Of a stretch of DNA of 64,000 bases, positions 24,001 to 32,050 are shown in pieces. The notes under the pieces are model-generated. The model searched no databases. It was not told the origin of the DNA and saw only the letters and a list, made by a program, of their open reading frames with translations. The stretch comes from Heliocidaris tuberculata (Eukaryota; Echinodermata; Echinoidea; Camarodonta; Echinometridae): positions 14,271,200 through 14,335,199 of the forward strand of contig CM046835.1 of NCBI GenBank assembly GCA_025618425.1, in the 5' to 3' direction. Both the position numbers and the translations under genes were made by a program. The first letter of the stretch is position 1; the number at the start of each line of letters is the position of its first letter.

Positions 24001-27000
24001 ATACAGTGAAGAAAGTCTGTTCTTTCATAAGTTGTCTTCTAATGATCAGAATATACAATGTATAAGCCGTTTCATGACACTCAACTTTGCTGATACCAGC
24101 CAGAACATAGACATTTGTCAAGTATGGATTTTGCATCCTTTCACATAAGTGGCTTTTGCTCACTCAAGCGTAAAATATTGTGAGATATTTTTAAGTCATT
24201 TGATAAGAGAGACCATACGATATCCACAGTTATGAAGATTTCCTGAAAATATTTTGAAATATTTAATTGGGGAGACTGTTTTTTCAACTGTCAATTTTAA
24301 ACAGTTCTCAACTCTGTTGATAACAGCCAGAACAAATACCAATTCTTGTCAATTCTTAATTTTGGACCCTTTCACAGAAGTGGTTTTTGATCACTCAAGC
24401 ATAATTACTAGTCAGATTTTTTTTAGTGTTATTGCATAGGAGAGACCCTAAGCTCTCACTAAGAATTAAAATTTATTGAAAATATTCTGAAATATTTTTT
24501 GGGGGAAACTTTTTCCAACTGTTAACCTTTTTTGGGGATGCACTGTAGTTTTATGGTGAGTGAGCATCCCTGCAAATACCAATTATTAAAAAAAAAAAAT
24601 TCTCCTACAAAAATGAATGAAATGAAAGAAATATTAACTAATTTGTTATTTTATTTATTTACAGTGCCTGGAGAAGGAGTACCTGCACAACCAGGTAAAA
24701 AAAATATAGTAAAAAAAAGTTTCCTCTATTATTTACAAACAAAACTATTTTGCCTATTGAGAGTTTAGCCTAAAAATGGAAATAGTAGAAGGCTTCATCA
24801 GATGACTGGAGATGAAGACTACCCATAGATAGGGGAATGGCAAGAGACCAGACATGCACAGAAGATTCAGAAGGTGTTATGCAATGTGACATAGGCCAAT
24901 ATGAACCTATCCTCTGTGTACATTCCCAGTCAGTTGGACTGCCAGTCCTCCATCTATGGGTACACACATTGGGTGATTTCAAGTTCGGTGTTGAAACCTG
25001 GTGTTGGTGTTGGGGCAAAACTAGCACCAACCACAACACCGAACCTGAAATGAAGCTGGTGCTGGGATTGCCTTAACTAGGTGTTGAGCTATCAATAATG
25101 TGATTGGTATCATTTTTGTAAACCCGAATTCGGTGTCGGGGCTAGAATCAGCAGCCCAATTCACGCTCTCAACACCAGCACCAACACCAACACCGAACTT
25201 GAAATCACCCATTGCCAGTGGTCTAAAAAAACCTGTCCTTGTTGGTAGGGTACAGGAAATATGCTTGATTGTATGAATACAGAATTAAGTCTCAATTGAC
25301 TCTGCCATTCATATGAACCTCTTCAGTTCAAATGTCTGGGATATTTCAATTTATCTGTATCTCCTGTGTGTATATAGAGAGAACTTGATGTATTTTGCAT
25401 TTATCAAACTTGTAAGTGAGGAACCTTTTGACCTTGATACTCATTAAAAGAAATTCTTATGTTCAAATTTTTTTTAGGATTTTGCAGTGTGTACATAAAA
25501 AATAATAACTGTTCTTTCTGTCATATTATCTTGCAATTATCATCGTGACATTTTTGCTTATCTTACAGCGGTTGACCTTAGTCAGCTGATGACATCTGAT
25601 GCCATGACCCCAATTCTAGCCAATCAGGAAATTCAGCAGAAGTTGATTCCATTCTTACCCGAGGGGGAGTCCCTCCCTAAAGATCCTGAGCAGCTTAGAG
25701 CAACTCTCCAGTCTCCTCAGTTCCAACAGGTATGAAAAAAATGTTTGAGTATTTTTTTCCCCTGTTTTTCCTTTTCTTTTGTAGAATAATTTTACCAATT
25801 TATACTGCGCCCTAATTTTTACACCCCTTCTGAAGCACCTTAGCTTACACACCTACCGACTTGAGTTGTTTTGTACTGCCAGTTTGATTACCCAAGGTAG
25901 ATGCAAGATAGATGCAGTTGCTATAGTAATCCCTCATCTCCCCTCATGTAGGCTAGTGCATGCATTGTACTATGGTATTGCTGCAAACATGGAAAACCTG
26001 TAAGCTGCATACAAGTTACATTTCATTGAATCTAGAGCATGCTAAAGGCTTGTGGACATTTTGTACCATTGTTTAACCACCTCAGAGAGCACTTTAACTT
26101 TAGGATACATCATTTTTTGAAAAAACAACAAACCTTTTATTCTAGGAGTTGGGGCACTTTAGGGCAACTTGAGACCCTAATTTGCAGTATAAAAGGAGTC
26201 CAAGAGACAAAAAAGTTAATTGTTAGTTCTCACTTCATAGAATGTTGTCTTTCCAGTAGAAAAGGATCTTCTTGTTGCTATTCCATACAGGCATTGGGTA
26301 TGTTTACAGCAGCCTTCCAGTCTGGTCAGCTAGGTCCTCTCATGACACAGTTTGGTCTCACCTCAGATGCAACAGATGCTGCTAACAGGGGAGGTATGAA
26401 TGTTATCCATAAAAGGGTAAAGTTTTGTTTACTGGAGATTGTTTTAAAAAATGGATTGGAAACAAGATGACCTGAATCTGTAATAACGATAGTAGTGCTT
26501 TTCCAGTCACTTTACAGTATATTGCCCTTGTCATTTGCTTCATTTACATTTCTGCACATCCTTTAAAGTCTGAAATAAACACATGGTCAAGTGCTTTCAT
26601 GTCTTTAGAAAAGTGTGTTTATGTTTGTGGTAGGAAGATATTCATACCTGGTTTGAGGAAATTCTTTAAATGCCTTGAGCACAGAAAGGGGGAGGTGGAG
26701 GGCTGGGATAGAGTCATGTTCACTCAAAATTGTCACAAATGGATTTGCTTGTGCCATTTTCAAAATATGAGACCTGGTGAGGTATACCATCAAAGTAGCA
26801 GTTGACAATATTTTGCTTATACAGTGGAATCTCATTATGACAAACTCCTTGGGACCAAGGATATTACCTCTTTATATTGAAACCTTGTTATATCAGGGCT
26901 AAAATACAATAAAATACAAAGAAGTGGGACCGGCAAAATCACATAAAGAGAGTTTGTTTATAACAGTGTTCTTTATAACAAGGTTCCACTGTACTGATAT

Positions 27001-27587
27001 GGTTAACATATGGTTATCATCATACAATACACACACAACTTTATTTCAAGGGTTTTAAAATCTTTCTTTAGGTTTATCTTTTAAGAGGGGGGTGGGGGGG
27101 GGGGGGGGAACACACATTGTATCTTTAAAAAAAGACGATTATGCCAGTGTGTTGAATTGTGTTTTCACAAATGTGTATCAATCAGGTATGATTATTCACG
27201 TCCGGGGACTGACCTTTAACATCACCATCTGAAAGGCTTGACTCAGTTTTGTACCTGGGTCCTACTCCTATCAGAATCAGTTTGTAGGCAAAGACAGAGA
27301 GCTGCCTGTGGACATTACCATTAGAACAACTAACATCTCTCTAGGCTTTTACTATGAATTTCTTTTCTTTTCTATTTTTTTAATACCAGTATAAAAAATC
27401 ATGCTAACCAGCCTATTACATGTGAATCCATTCTTACTCCCCATTTCCATGTTTGTTTCTGGCAGACATTGAGGCTTTCAGCAGAGCTCTTCAAGGTGGT
27501 TCAGACTCCAAGGATAACAAGAAAGACGAAGGAGGCAAAGATGAGAAGAAAGATGGAGATGATGATGATGCCATGAATGTAGACTAG
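2099..27587 (+). CDS. ADRM1: ADRM1 / Rpn13, proteasomal ubiquitin receptor (10 coding exons, complete)
   Basis: Family knowledge: Rpn13 sits on the 19S regulatory particle through Rpn2, binds ubiquitin chains with its N-terminal Pru domain, and recruits the deubiquitinase UCH37 with its C-terminal DEUBAD domain. Seen: coding exons 2099-2302, 11066-11182, 11753-11900, 13214-13300, 14478-14547, 21649-21899, 24665-24694, 25569-25729, 26291-26393 and 27466-27587 all have GT/AG borders and join in frame to 430 residues plus TAG (human about 407). Pru is about residues 15-125; the ubiquitin-contact positions known from human appear as L53, F73, D75, D76 and F95, and the Rpn2-side tryptophan as W105. 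Residues about 120-295 are a Gly- then Ser/Thr/Ala-rich linker; about 303-400 is DEUBAD; the tail is Lys/Asp-rich. The start is the only ATG ahead of the conserved block. Introns are swollen by repeats; intron 1 is 8.8 kb and intron 5 is 7.1 kb. Confidence 0.96.
2374..3673. mobile_element. Foldback element copy 1 (giant palindrome)
   Basis: Roughly 2810-3150 is near-perfectly inverted at 3165-3510; shared blocks include TAAGCTAGACTAGTGCCGAC, TCTACGTAGAGTT and TTGCATGAGAAAC. The outer ends (CTGGTACTGGCCACAGAG on the left, its complement on the right) are also inverted. The left arm is interrupted by unrelated sequence (about 2430-2805) holding a small hairpin. No coding sequence inside. Confidence 0.85.
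4005..4156. mobile_element. Hairpin MITE, about 150 bp
   Basis: The left end CTGTCGGCGATACATCCATA continues through AATCGAAACTATACAATG and is mirrored by CATCGTATAGTTTCGATTAT at the right, giving arms of about 43 bp. It directly abuts foldback copy 2. Confidence 0.8.
4161..4938. mobile_element. Foldback element copy 2
   Basis: Same family as the copy at 2374: ATCTGGTACTGGCCACAGAG at the left and its complement near 4938, with inverted arms through AACCACCCTCGGTGTTTGC, CACTGAACTCTACGTAGA and TTGTTCATTTATCCAATGCG. The turn is near 4460-4470. It is more complete than copy 1 in the outer arms. Confidence 0.85.
4939..5951. repeat. AT-rich intron with hairpin and poly-G tracts
   Basis: A 12-bp perfect stem (ATTTACGAAAGC and its complement) lies at about 5123-5151, followed by GGGGCGTAG and a poly-G/poly-C block at 5172-5270. 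A second poly-G tract is near 5601. No coding signal seen. Confidence 0.6.
5952..6470. repeat. Degenerate short repeats (AAGTGCCCCTTTTC type)
   Basis: Units such as ATAAGTGCCCCTTTTC and TAAATGCCCCTTTTC recur every 20-30 bp with drift. The reverse complement of the same unit fills much of 37.7-38.7 kb, so this looks like an inverted, end-less copy of that element's interior. Confidence 0.6.
6690..6925. other. GC- and CpG-rich island of unknown origin
   Basis: About 230 bp of strongly GC-rich, CpG-dense sequence in an otherwise AT-rich intron. Long ORFs run on both strands, as expected of stop-poor GC-rich DNA, but none resembles a known protein. I could not match it to rRNA. Confidence 0.5.
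7291..7990. repeat. Tandem duplication, period about 282 bp
   Basis: The block starting AAGGTTAGTTTTGGACGTGA recurs as AAGGTTGCCTTTGGACGTGA at 7573; both pass through TATTTTCTCTG, ATTCTTCTCT and GGTAAATGCC-type blocks. A third partial unit (GGCAGTAATTCCTCACTGGG) is near 7923. Confidence 0.75.
8181..8744. mobile_element. TIR element packed with TACGC motifs
   Basis: The left end GGCTTTCACACCGGGTCTGC is mirrored at the right by ACGCAGGCTTAGTGTGAAAG. Almost the whole interior is short TACGC/GCGTA words in both orientations. A second left end (GGGGCTTTCACACCGG) follows at 9160-9196, just after the TTAA-flanked insertion. Confidence 0.75.
8749..9155. mobile_element. TTAA-flanked MITE, 407 bp
   Basis: Begins CCCTTTCAAGACAATTGA and ends CCTGTCCTGAAAGGG, an imperfect inverted pair, and is flanked on both sides by TTAA (8745-8748, 9156-9159). 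TTAA duplication with C-rich ends is the piggyBac pattern; I infer a piggyBac-type non-autonomous element. No coding capacity. Confidence 0.75.
9343..9527. repeat. Compound AT / AC microsatellite
   Basis: Alternating TATA, ACATGT and (AC)n runs. ORFs here on both strands are low-complexity artefacts. Confidence 0.9.
9600..10480. other. Intron with truncated MITE, otherwise nothing recognised
   Basis: 9613-9858 resembles the right half of the TTAA MITE in intron 4 (shared ACTTTCATAACTTTCTC-like and CGATTTT blocks, ending CCTTTAA). 9860-10480 shows no gene or repeat I recognise apart from a poly-G tract at about 10476-10490. Confidence 0.5.
10500..10880. mobile_element. Foldback element copy 3, single arm
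   Basis: Matches one arm of the copies at 2374 and 4161 in order: ACTAAATACGTCCA, CTAAGCTAGATTAGTGCC, TGTGTAAGGTAAGAAAAA, TTTGCAAGGTTCACC, GATTATGAGGCAT, GATAAGCCACAGAGC. The opposite arm is absent. Confidence 0.8.
11066..11182 (+). CDS. ADRM1: ADRM1 exon 2 (ubiquitin-binding loops of Pru)
   Basis: Residues 69-107, phase 0 at both ends. It carries [16 protein letters not shown] with F73, D75 and D76, and the FFFWMQ strand with W105. The acceptor is TTGCAG and the donor GTAAGC. Confidence 0.95.
11753..11900 (+). CDS. ADRM1: ADRM1 exon 3 (end of Pru, start of Gly-rich linker)
   Basis: Residues 108-156, ending in phase 1. [16 protein letters not shown] closes the Pru domain, NNPP starts the linker, and the rest is Gly/Leu-rich. 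Confidence 0.94.
11990..12515 (+). repeat. CCCCGCCGAACGAAG repeat unit with 147-bp tandem array
   Basis: Starts GTCCCCGCCGAACGAAGTTC, continues with (GT)n and (CCGT)n, then repeats a 147-bp unit (GCTACTTCTCC at 12149, 12296 and 12443). A related copy is in intron 5 at 16886-17505. Confidence 0.85.
13214..13300 (+). CDS. ADRM1: ADRM1 exon 4 (Gly/Leu/Gln linker)
   Basis: Residues 157-185. The sequence [10 protein letters not shown], followed by glutamines and MMQLL, matches the human GEGGLQSLLGNM region. It is 87 nt with phase 1 at both ends, so skipping it keeps the frame. Confidence 0.92.
13797..14383. mobile_element. TTAA-flanked MITE, 587 bp
   Basis: Flanked by TTAA at 13793-13796 and 14384-14387. 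The ends AGGGAAATCCAACC and GGTTAGATTACCT are imperfect inverted repeats. No ORF of note. Confidence 0.65.
14478..14547 (+). CDS. ADRM1: ADRM1 exon 5 (linker)
   Basis: Residues 186-208, Gly/Leu/Ser-rich ([11 protein letters not shown]). It runs from phase 1 to phase 2. Assignment rests on frame continuity, GT/AG borders and composition rather than on conserved residues. Confidence 0.88.
14783..14935 (+). mobile_element. tRNA-derived SINE head (partial)
   Basis: TGGCTTAGTGG fits the Pol III A box exactly; the B box is degraded. CAAGTCCCTTGAATTGGACTT-like sequence follows, as in tRNA-derived SINE bodies. No tail seen. It could also be a decayed tRNA pseudogene. Confidence 0.45.
15080..15570. 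mobile_element. Fragment of CAGTGCGTCCC TIR element
   Basis: Shares CTGGCTGGTATCAACAAAG, AAATATTTCAAAATATTTTC, TGAGTGAGCAAAAGCC and GAAAGAACAGGCTTTGTT with the elements at 23551 and 40157. Both outer ends are missing. Confidence 0.7.
16046..16885. repeat. Degenerate tandem repeats (ATATCTCAAGAACC units)
   Basis: ATATCTCAAGAACC recurs near 16105, 16258, 16386 and 16535, with AACTTCAAACTTGGT and GGTCACAGAGGTCAAT in each unit, a period of 130-150 bp. The family resumes at about 17545-17790 after the inserted repeat. Confidence 0.75.
16886..17505 (+). repeat. CCAGCGAAACGAAG repeat inserted in another repeat
   Basis: Second copy of the family at 11990: GAACGAAGTTCGC-like start, short CCGT run, then units at 17096, 17240 and 17396, ending in CCGCCGGGGACATAAATTA. 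It splits the ATATCTCAAGAACC array. Confidence 0.75.
17929..20366 (+). pseudogene. Multi-domain TatD-type nuclease-like gene, disrupted
   Basis: One intronless coding stretch inside ADRM1 intron 5, same strand. Residues 57-108 hold about three GP-TT-P repeats; 110-210 hold about three KKR-x-x-KDAA repeats that look like nuclear targeting or DNA-binding patches. Around residue 361 is a [17 protein letters not shown] finger in which the second Cys is Tyr. The C-terminal part is TatD-like: [10 protein letters not shown] (HxH ligands), ALSEVGLDF (Glu), VLVMHLRG (His), HCFSSG (His) and LETDSP (Asp), so all expected metal ligands remain. Lesions: TAG at 19387-19389, a -1 change needed at the C6A4 run 19767-19776, and TGA at 20136-20138; the frame then runs to TAA at 20364, overlapping an AATAAA. 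A pyrimidine tract plus AACAG lies just before the ATG and could be a 3' splice site. TatD enzymes are metal-dependent nucleases; activity here is unproven. Confidence 0.75.
20381..20500. repeat. 41-bp tandem repeat after the TatD-like unit
   Basis: GGCTCAGATTAAA units begin at 20381, 20422 and 20463, each followed by ATATTCCAGGTTA or a decayed form. They lie just past the terminal TAA and may belong to the 3' end of the same unit. Confidence 0.7.
20746..20943. mobile_element. MITE with GCCCGAA ends, about 198 bp
   Basis: Left GCCCGAAGTCATGAAAGAGG and right CCTCTTTTGTGAATTCGGGC are inverted repeats, extending through TTTATCTAACCCATGG. Non-coding. Confidence 0.8.
20944..21648. other. Rest of intron 5, nothing recognised
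   Basis: AT-rich; short ORFs on both strands at 21130-21430 show no recognisable domain. Confidence 0.5.
21649..21899 (+). CDS. ADRM1: ADRM1 exon 6 (Ser/Thr/Ala-rich linker, GCT repeats)
   Basis: Residues 209-292. It begins with a Ser/Thr-rich tract, continues through poly-Ala runs coded by GCT/GCC repeats, and ends with [15 protein letters not shown], which matches the human IQLSDLQSILATMN block. The GCT run probably varies in length between alleles. Confidence 0.93.
21950..22470 (-). mobile_element. Hairpin-bounded element with short conserved ORF, copy 1
   Basis: One end is a hairpin around 21977-22093 (ATTATCACTCCC and ATAGAAGGGCC arms); a second hairpin at about 22331-22383 pairs GGGTTTTGGCGTTCTATCA with its complement. 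Between them, on the minus strand from 22186, is an ATG and [20 protein letters not shown], running into the hairpin. An inverted copy lies at 50982-51456. Confidence 0.75.
22697..22968. mobile_element. Element with GATTCTAGGACAACTA end
   Basis: Starts GATTCTAGGACAACTA and ends GGTAGTTGTCCTAG, inverted, with an internal poly-G tract near 22881. The same start opens the foldback insertion at 43888. I found no target duplication here. Confidence 0.55.
23036..23075. repeat. Poly-T / poly-G tract
   Basis: An uninterrupted T run passes directly into an uninterrupted G run, abutting the SINE tail. Confidence 0.9.
23091..23472 (-). mobile_element. tRNA-derived SINE with (TAA)n tail
   Basis: On the minus strand the head has an A box (TGGCTCATTTGG) and an exact B box (GGTTCAAATCC, plus-strand 23408-23418), then a body containing ATCCCTCGGATAGGACGT and a tail of TAA repeats. 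The head-body-tail order and length are those of a tRNA-derived SINE. Deeper family assignment needs a library search. Confidence 0.85.
23551..24545. mobile_element. CAGTGCGTCCC-type TIR element, 995 bp, TA flanks
   Basis: Left CAGTGTGTCCCAGAAAAAAA and right GGGGATGCACTG are inverted ends flanked by TA. The interior is itself largely inverted (GCTTGAGTGAGCAA against TTGCTCACTCAAGC, GGCTGGTATCAGC blocks). TA duplication and CAGT ends point to a Tc1/mariner-type non-autonomous element. No transposase ORF. Confidence 0.8.
24665..24694 (+). CDS. ADRM1: ADRM1 exon 7 (30-nt micro-exon)
   Basis: Adds ten residues ([10 protein letters not shown]) between the SSMN block and the DEUBAD domain. Borders are TTTACAG acceptor and GTAAAA donor, phase 1 on both sides, so the flanking exons also join in frame without it. 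It lies where human has the PAGPAGGQQ spacer. Confidence 0.8.
24971..25210. mobile_element. Palindromic MITE, perfect 22-bp TIR
   Basis: GGGTGATTTCAAGTTCGGTG at the left is exactly mirrored at the right and flanked by ATT on both sides. The interior is full of GGTGTTGGTG and its complement. A 3-bp duplication would suit a Harbinger-type element, but the family is unassigned. Confidence 0.85.
25569..25729 (+). CDS. ADRM1: ADRM1 exon 8 (DEUBAD, first part)
   Basis: Residues 303-356. [18 protein letters not shown], then [11 protein letters not shown] and [12 protein letters not shown] match the UCH37-binding domain of Rpn13. Ends in phase 0. Confidence 0.95.
26291..26393 (+). CDS. ADRM1: ADRM1 exon 9 (DEUBAD, second part)
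   Basis: Residues 357-390. [18 protein letters not shown] followed by QFGL is the conserved core of the domain that holds UCH37. Ends in phase 1. Confidence 0.95.
26822..26991. mobile_element. pogo/Tigger-like MITE, 170 bp, TA flanks
   Basis: CAGTGGAATCTCATTATGAC at the left and TTATAACAAGGTTCCACTG at the right, with TA on each side. Lies in ADRM1 intron 9. Confidence 0.85.
27466..27587 (+). CDS. ADRM1: ADRM1 exon 10 (end of DEUBAD, acidic tail, stop)
   Basis: Residues 391-430. [10 protein letters not shown] closes the domain; a Lys/Asp/Glu-rich tail ends in DDDDAMNVD and TAG, like the human KDKKDEEEDMSLD end. Confidence 0.94.
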
Positions 27588-29080
27588 ATCTTATCATGTC
27601 TCCTTGTTTATATCTGAATTAATTTAGTAGGTGCTTTACTGCAACTGCAAATTGTACAAGCTGGTTGAAAGGAACACTCATATAACAAAGGAGTTTTAGT
27701 TGAGTGTATTTATTTAATCATAATCAGCCCGCTATCACCTAAAAGCTGCTTATCAGCAAGGCAGTGAACACATTGCAAAGATTTCCTTTTTTATTTTGTT
27801 AGGCATCATTTGTGACCCGGCACCACAAAACCACCAAAAAGTCGCAACCCATGATTTTGTGTAAACAGCTGAAATGGAAATTTGGGTTGGAAAATTTTAT
27901 TTTGGGATTTTTGGTTTTTCTGAAAGATCGTTCTTTTCTGTACCTTATATCAAAATCTGGAAGCTTAAAACACAGTAGAAGATGAATTTTTAACAGTTTT
28001 TCTAGACCAGTTTTTTTCACACAGCTTCGGTTTCTTCCTAATTCTTCGCCTTCCAGTATGATCTTTTTTTAATCAGTACCGCTCACCCTCGTAAAATTAC
28101 TGCAATCTCACGGGCCTTAAATTACCTTTCCCCTAATAATTTTTATACTGATAGAAAGAATAAACTGTCAGCAATCTCATTACTGATATTACAGTTCACC
28201 AATAGTCGCGAAATCAAATTACAGAGCAATTTTAAATTCCATTTCGATGACGAAACAGAGTCTGAAAAAGGACGAACGATCAGGTTTATTCATGTGAGCA
28301 AGGAAAGAGTATGTAAGTTCTATGTAAAACAAATTGCATAGGTTAATCAGTGTGACAAGAAAAAGAGTAGGTCCTATTCAAGTCAATTATAGGCTAAATT
28401 ACAAGTTCAGTGTATGATAACAGAAGGACTACACAGGTAACAAACCAGTATTATGTAACAGGGAACAAAGAAAGACACCCCAAAGGAGTGAATAGGCATT
28501 ATCTAGTGCAGGTGTCAGGCCACCGAGGTGCACTTAATCTCCCATTATAGAACACTCTCATTTGCATCATAATAACTTTCGAACAACTAAAGTTCACAAT
28601 TTGAAGTCTTGGCAATGGAATGAATAAATTATGTTTAACACTCCTACCAAATACCAACCTAATCCGACAATTCATTCATAGTGGGTGCTATGGCCTTTTG
28701 ATTCACTCTCCATTGATTTTCTCTCTTGTTTTCTTAATCTGCACGCTTGAATAGGCCTCAACTTTAGAGCTCATTTCCTTCCTATTTAATACCAGCAAAC
28801 CTCTCTTACAAGCTCCTTTCATTTGCTGAATTAAAAGGGTTAAAAAGTTTCAATTATAATGAGTCATATATCATTTTAAAGCTGAGACTTTGTTCTATCC
28901 AAATATGATAAAATCAGAAAAATCATTTTTTGCGACGTTTTGGTGGTTTTGTGGTGCCTAGTCACATTTGCTTGTAGATTATAACATAAATTGAAACAAT
29001 TTTGTTAAATGTGAATAAACAACATATCAGACAAATTATCAGAAACTTCAAAGCAATATCAAATGACAATTTGACAATTC
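27588..29080. mobile_element. ADRM1 3' flank with 1.15-kb TIR element (27813-28964)
   Basis: The element begins TGACCCGGCACCACAAAACC and ends with its inverted form (GGTTTTGTGGTGCCTAGTCA), flanked by CATTTG on both sides (27807-27812, 28965-28970). There is no AATAAA between the ADRM1 stop and this element; the first are at 28159, inside it, and 29014, just beyond, so the ADRM1 3' UTR may run into or through the element. No coding capacity. Confidence 0.75.
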
Positions 29081-30941
29081 AAAACTTATGCTTCAATACT
29101 GGAATCTACATCTACATATTAAGCATAAGGGGGAAGTAACTACTAAGTGGGATTAGACTCTGTCCTGTTGCAACATATTTGTTCATTTCCACATGCACCT
29201 GATATTGCAGGAATATTGGTGAACATAAATGTTATGCTTCTCATTTCATAATCCTTTTTTAGACTAATCGGACATGGTGATGCAGTCAGATGCACCAAAG
29301 ATCATGCATTTTGATACTAGGTATTGATGCTGATATGCACATTTGTTTATGTTAAATGCAACACCTCTATACTGACAGAAGTATTTTAGCAACACTCATT
29401 GTTCATGGAAGGTTTTGACAGGTTCACTCTGTCAAAAACATTTTGGGCTTTTGTTAAGAGGAGGTTAACATTCTGTTACTTCATAAAATAGATTGAAAAT
29501 TAAGTTGATTGATTGATTTCTTTTAATGAATGCTGTTAAGACCCTGGTATTTTCTTTTATCATGAGGGAATTTACAAGCATTATGCTCTCGCAAAAAATC
29601 AATTAAGGGCCCTGTCAGTCTGTAATAACTCTTGCATAATATGAAATATACAATTTTGTAGTTGATAGATTGGTAAGTTTCAATGTGAAATCAGAACGTT
29701 TGTTGTCAACATCATATTAAATAGTTGATCATTGCATATAATACTGGAGTCAACTTGACACTACATGGAAACTCTTTGGTCATTTGAATTTTTGTATGTG
29801 ATGTTGAACCACCTTGGACAAAGGAGAAAAAAAATAATACAGAGAGAGAGGAAAAAAGAGAAATAGAGAGAGAAAGAGGAAAGGGGGGGGGGGGGGGGGT
29901 AAGTGTAGAGACCGAGAGAGATAGGTATTACTATAGTACATGTATGGTACCAAAAAAGATAAGATGTAGCAATTCTAATTCTCTTTGAGGATATTGATTT
30001 GAGCGAAAAAGAAGGAATTACACGTATGTTAGAAAGAGAGTTAGAAACAGAGGAAGGGAGGGGAAGGGGGTGGTAGGTAGAAATGTAAACAGATGGTCTG
30101 TGAGTATTCATTGTTTGGCCCACACCCTGTAAGTTTTGTCCTGTTTTGTCTTTTTATTTACAAAATAGTTGACATTCGAGCTAAACATCGAGAGTACAAT
30201 ATTTTTCATAGCTACAGCAGGTGAAATTCAGGCAAATATCAATTGCAAGGTACATGTAACTGTTGCTACTTTGTATATCTTTTGAAAACAGAAGATAATT
30301 AGGTCTGTTAACAGAATTTGGGGGACAGAATTTACAAAAAGTGCAATTTTTTGCTGTTAGTCATATGTGTAAGCATTAATTCTAGATAGGTTGCCACAAA
30401 ATTAGTGTATGGTACCCTATTTATAAATGCTAATTTATGTACACAAAAAATACAAATTCAGTTGTTTGACTCGATATACATGAAATAGTTCCTTAATTTT
30501 TCATATCCAGTTGAGTCTGATGAAATCATTCATTTTTCTTTATCTTATGTTAACACATATTCTATGATATACTCACAGTGAAGGGCTTCAGATTCTAACA
30601 CGGGTTATTGATGAGTAAGAATAAAATGACATTAATTGCAATAATCATAACATTTATTGATTTTAATGCTAATTTATTATAATTAATGGATATTTCTGGA
30701 TATTTATGAATAATACACATTTCTGATGATATCGATGATAAAAAAATCAGTGACTATACAAGAACCTCAAAATTGTAACATTTTGGTGAATAAGGTCAGG
30801 TTGGTGAAATGACTATGTGAAGTGTGATATTCTGAGTATATTTCTTGACGTATAAACTATTTTATTATAATTTATGCATATTTATGCATGAAACAAAATT
30901 TAAATGGTATATCAGTAACTGACAATACCAACATGTCCAGT
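29081..30941. other. AT-rich intergenic, purine-rich patches only
   Basis: A GA-rich strand asymmetry runs from 29820 to 30090 with a poly-G tract near 29884. The minus-strand ORF there is a Ser/Leu/Pro-rich artefact of that composition. No gene recognised. Confidence 0.5.
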
Positions 30942-31440
30942 CAGCCACGTAGCCAGGATTTCATTTTAGGGGGGGGGGGGGGGGGGCGGTTGTGAGCACA
31001 CGAAGCGTACCCCCAGGGGATGGGTGCAGGGAGGGGGGAGTTTTCCCCCTCCAACGCGAAGCACAAAAGCTTTGACGTTTGAGCAAATTCGAGAGAAAGA
31101 TACGGCTCGTAGCACCTTTTTTAGGCCGAAAGTTAGTTCGACGCCCTGAGTGCTTTTCAATTATTTGGGTGCAATACTGCACTGTATGTAACGGGGGTGG
31201 GGCAGGGATTGAGGGGGGAGTTTCTTCCTTCCCGTGCGAAGCGCGAAAACTTTGCTGCTTTAGTAAATTTGGAGATAAAGATAACGGCTCGTAGCAACGC
31301 TTTAGGCTTTTTTTCTCTCATTCCCCCCCCCTCCCCCCCCCCCTCGCTTTTTCGCTCTCTCTCTCGCTTTTTTTTTTTTTTTTTTTTTGCGTGGGGGGAG
31401 TGGCGACCGCCCCCATCGCCCCCTGGCTACGCACCTGTCA
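30942..31440. mobile_element. Poly-G element with GTAGCCAGG ends
   Basis: Left ACGTAGCCAGGATT and right CCCCTGGCTACGC are inverted; GTCCAGT flanks both sides (30935-30941, 31441-31447). Inside, a GCGAAGC...GGCTCGTAGCA unit is duplicated about 190 bp apart, between poly-G and poly-T tracts. Confidence 0.75.
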
Positions 31441-32050
31441 GTCCAGTTGGTACTCACTGGTAAATAAGGTCAGAAAAGACAACGTTAAACTAATTTTCAG
31501 ATTAGATTTATTGATTTTTAATGCAATATTGTACGTATTGAAAATCTGAAGCTCTTAAATACATATACATGTAGTATGAATAGTATTAACAACATGTTAT
31601 CCATTAGCATAAATTTGCATAATTTTGCATGAAGATGTGAGTTAATTTGAGGGGTCCTGTGGGGAAAAAATAAATCTGTAGGCACAACAAATACATGTAC
31701 ATATTGAAAGTTTGGTACATTTTCAGGCACTTTGATTTTTACTCTGTCGAGGTACATAAACTATAATTGGCATAGATTAGCATAATTTAAGATGAGATTT
31801 AATTCGATGTGTCCTGTTGGAAAAAGCTATCGCCACAAGAAATACATCTAAAAAGTTTGGAACATTTTCAAGTCATTTGATTTTTACCTTGTTACATGTA
31901 CTGATATAATGCATGTAAATCGCATAAATTAGCATGAAGATGTAGTTTGATTCGATGGGTCCTGTTTGAAATAATGAAGCTATTGTCCTAACAAGTACAT
32001 CTGCAAAGTTTTTTGCTTTTGTAAACACTGTCAGTGTCCCCAAAACTAAA
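31441..32050. repeat. Degenerate tandem repeat, period about 160-170 bp
   Basis: GTCCTGT followed by AAATAcATctg-like blocks and AGTTTGGTACATTTTCA/AAGTTTGGAACATTTTCA recurs about three times, with TTAGCATAA spacers. Confidence 0.6.

Noticed and set aside
26039..26470. 143-residue ORF as a separate gene
   Set aside because: It is the true ADRM1 exon 9 extended into the neighbouring introns.
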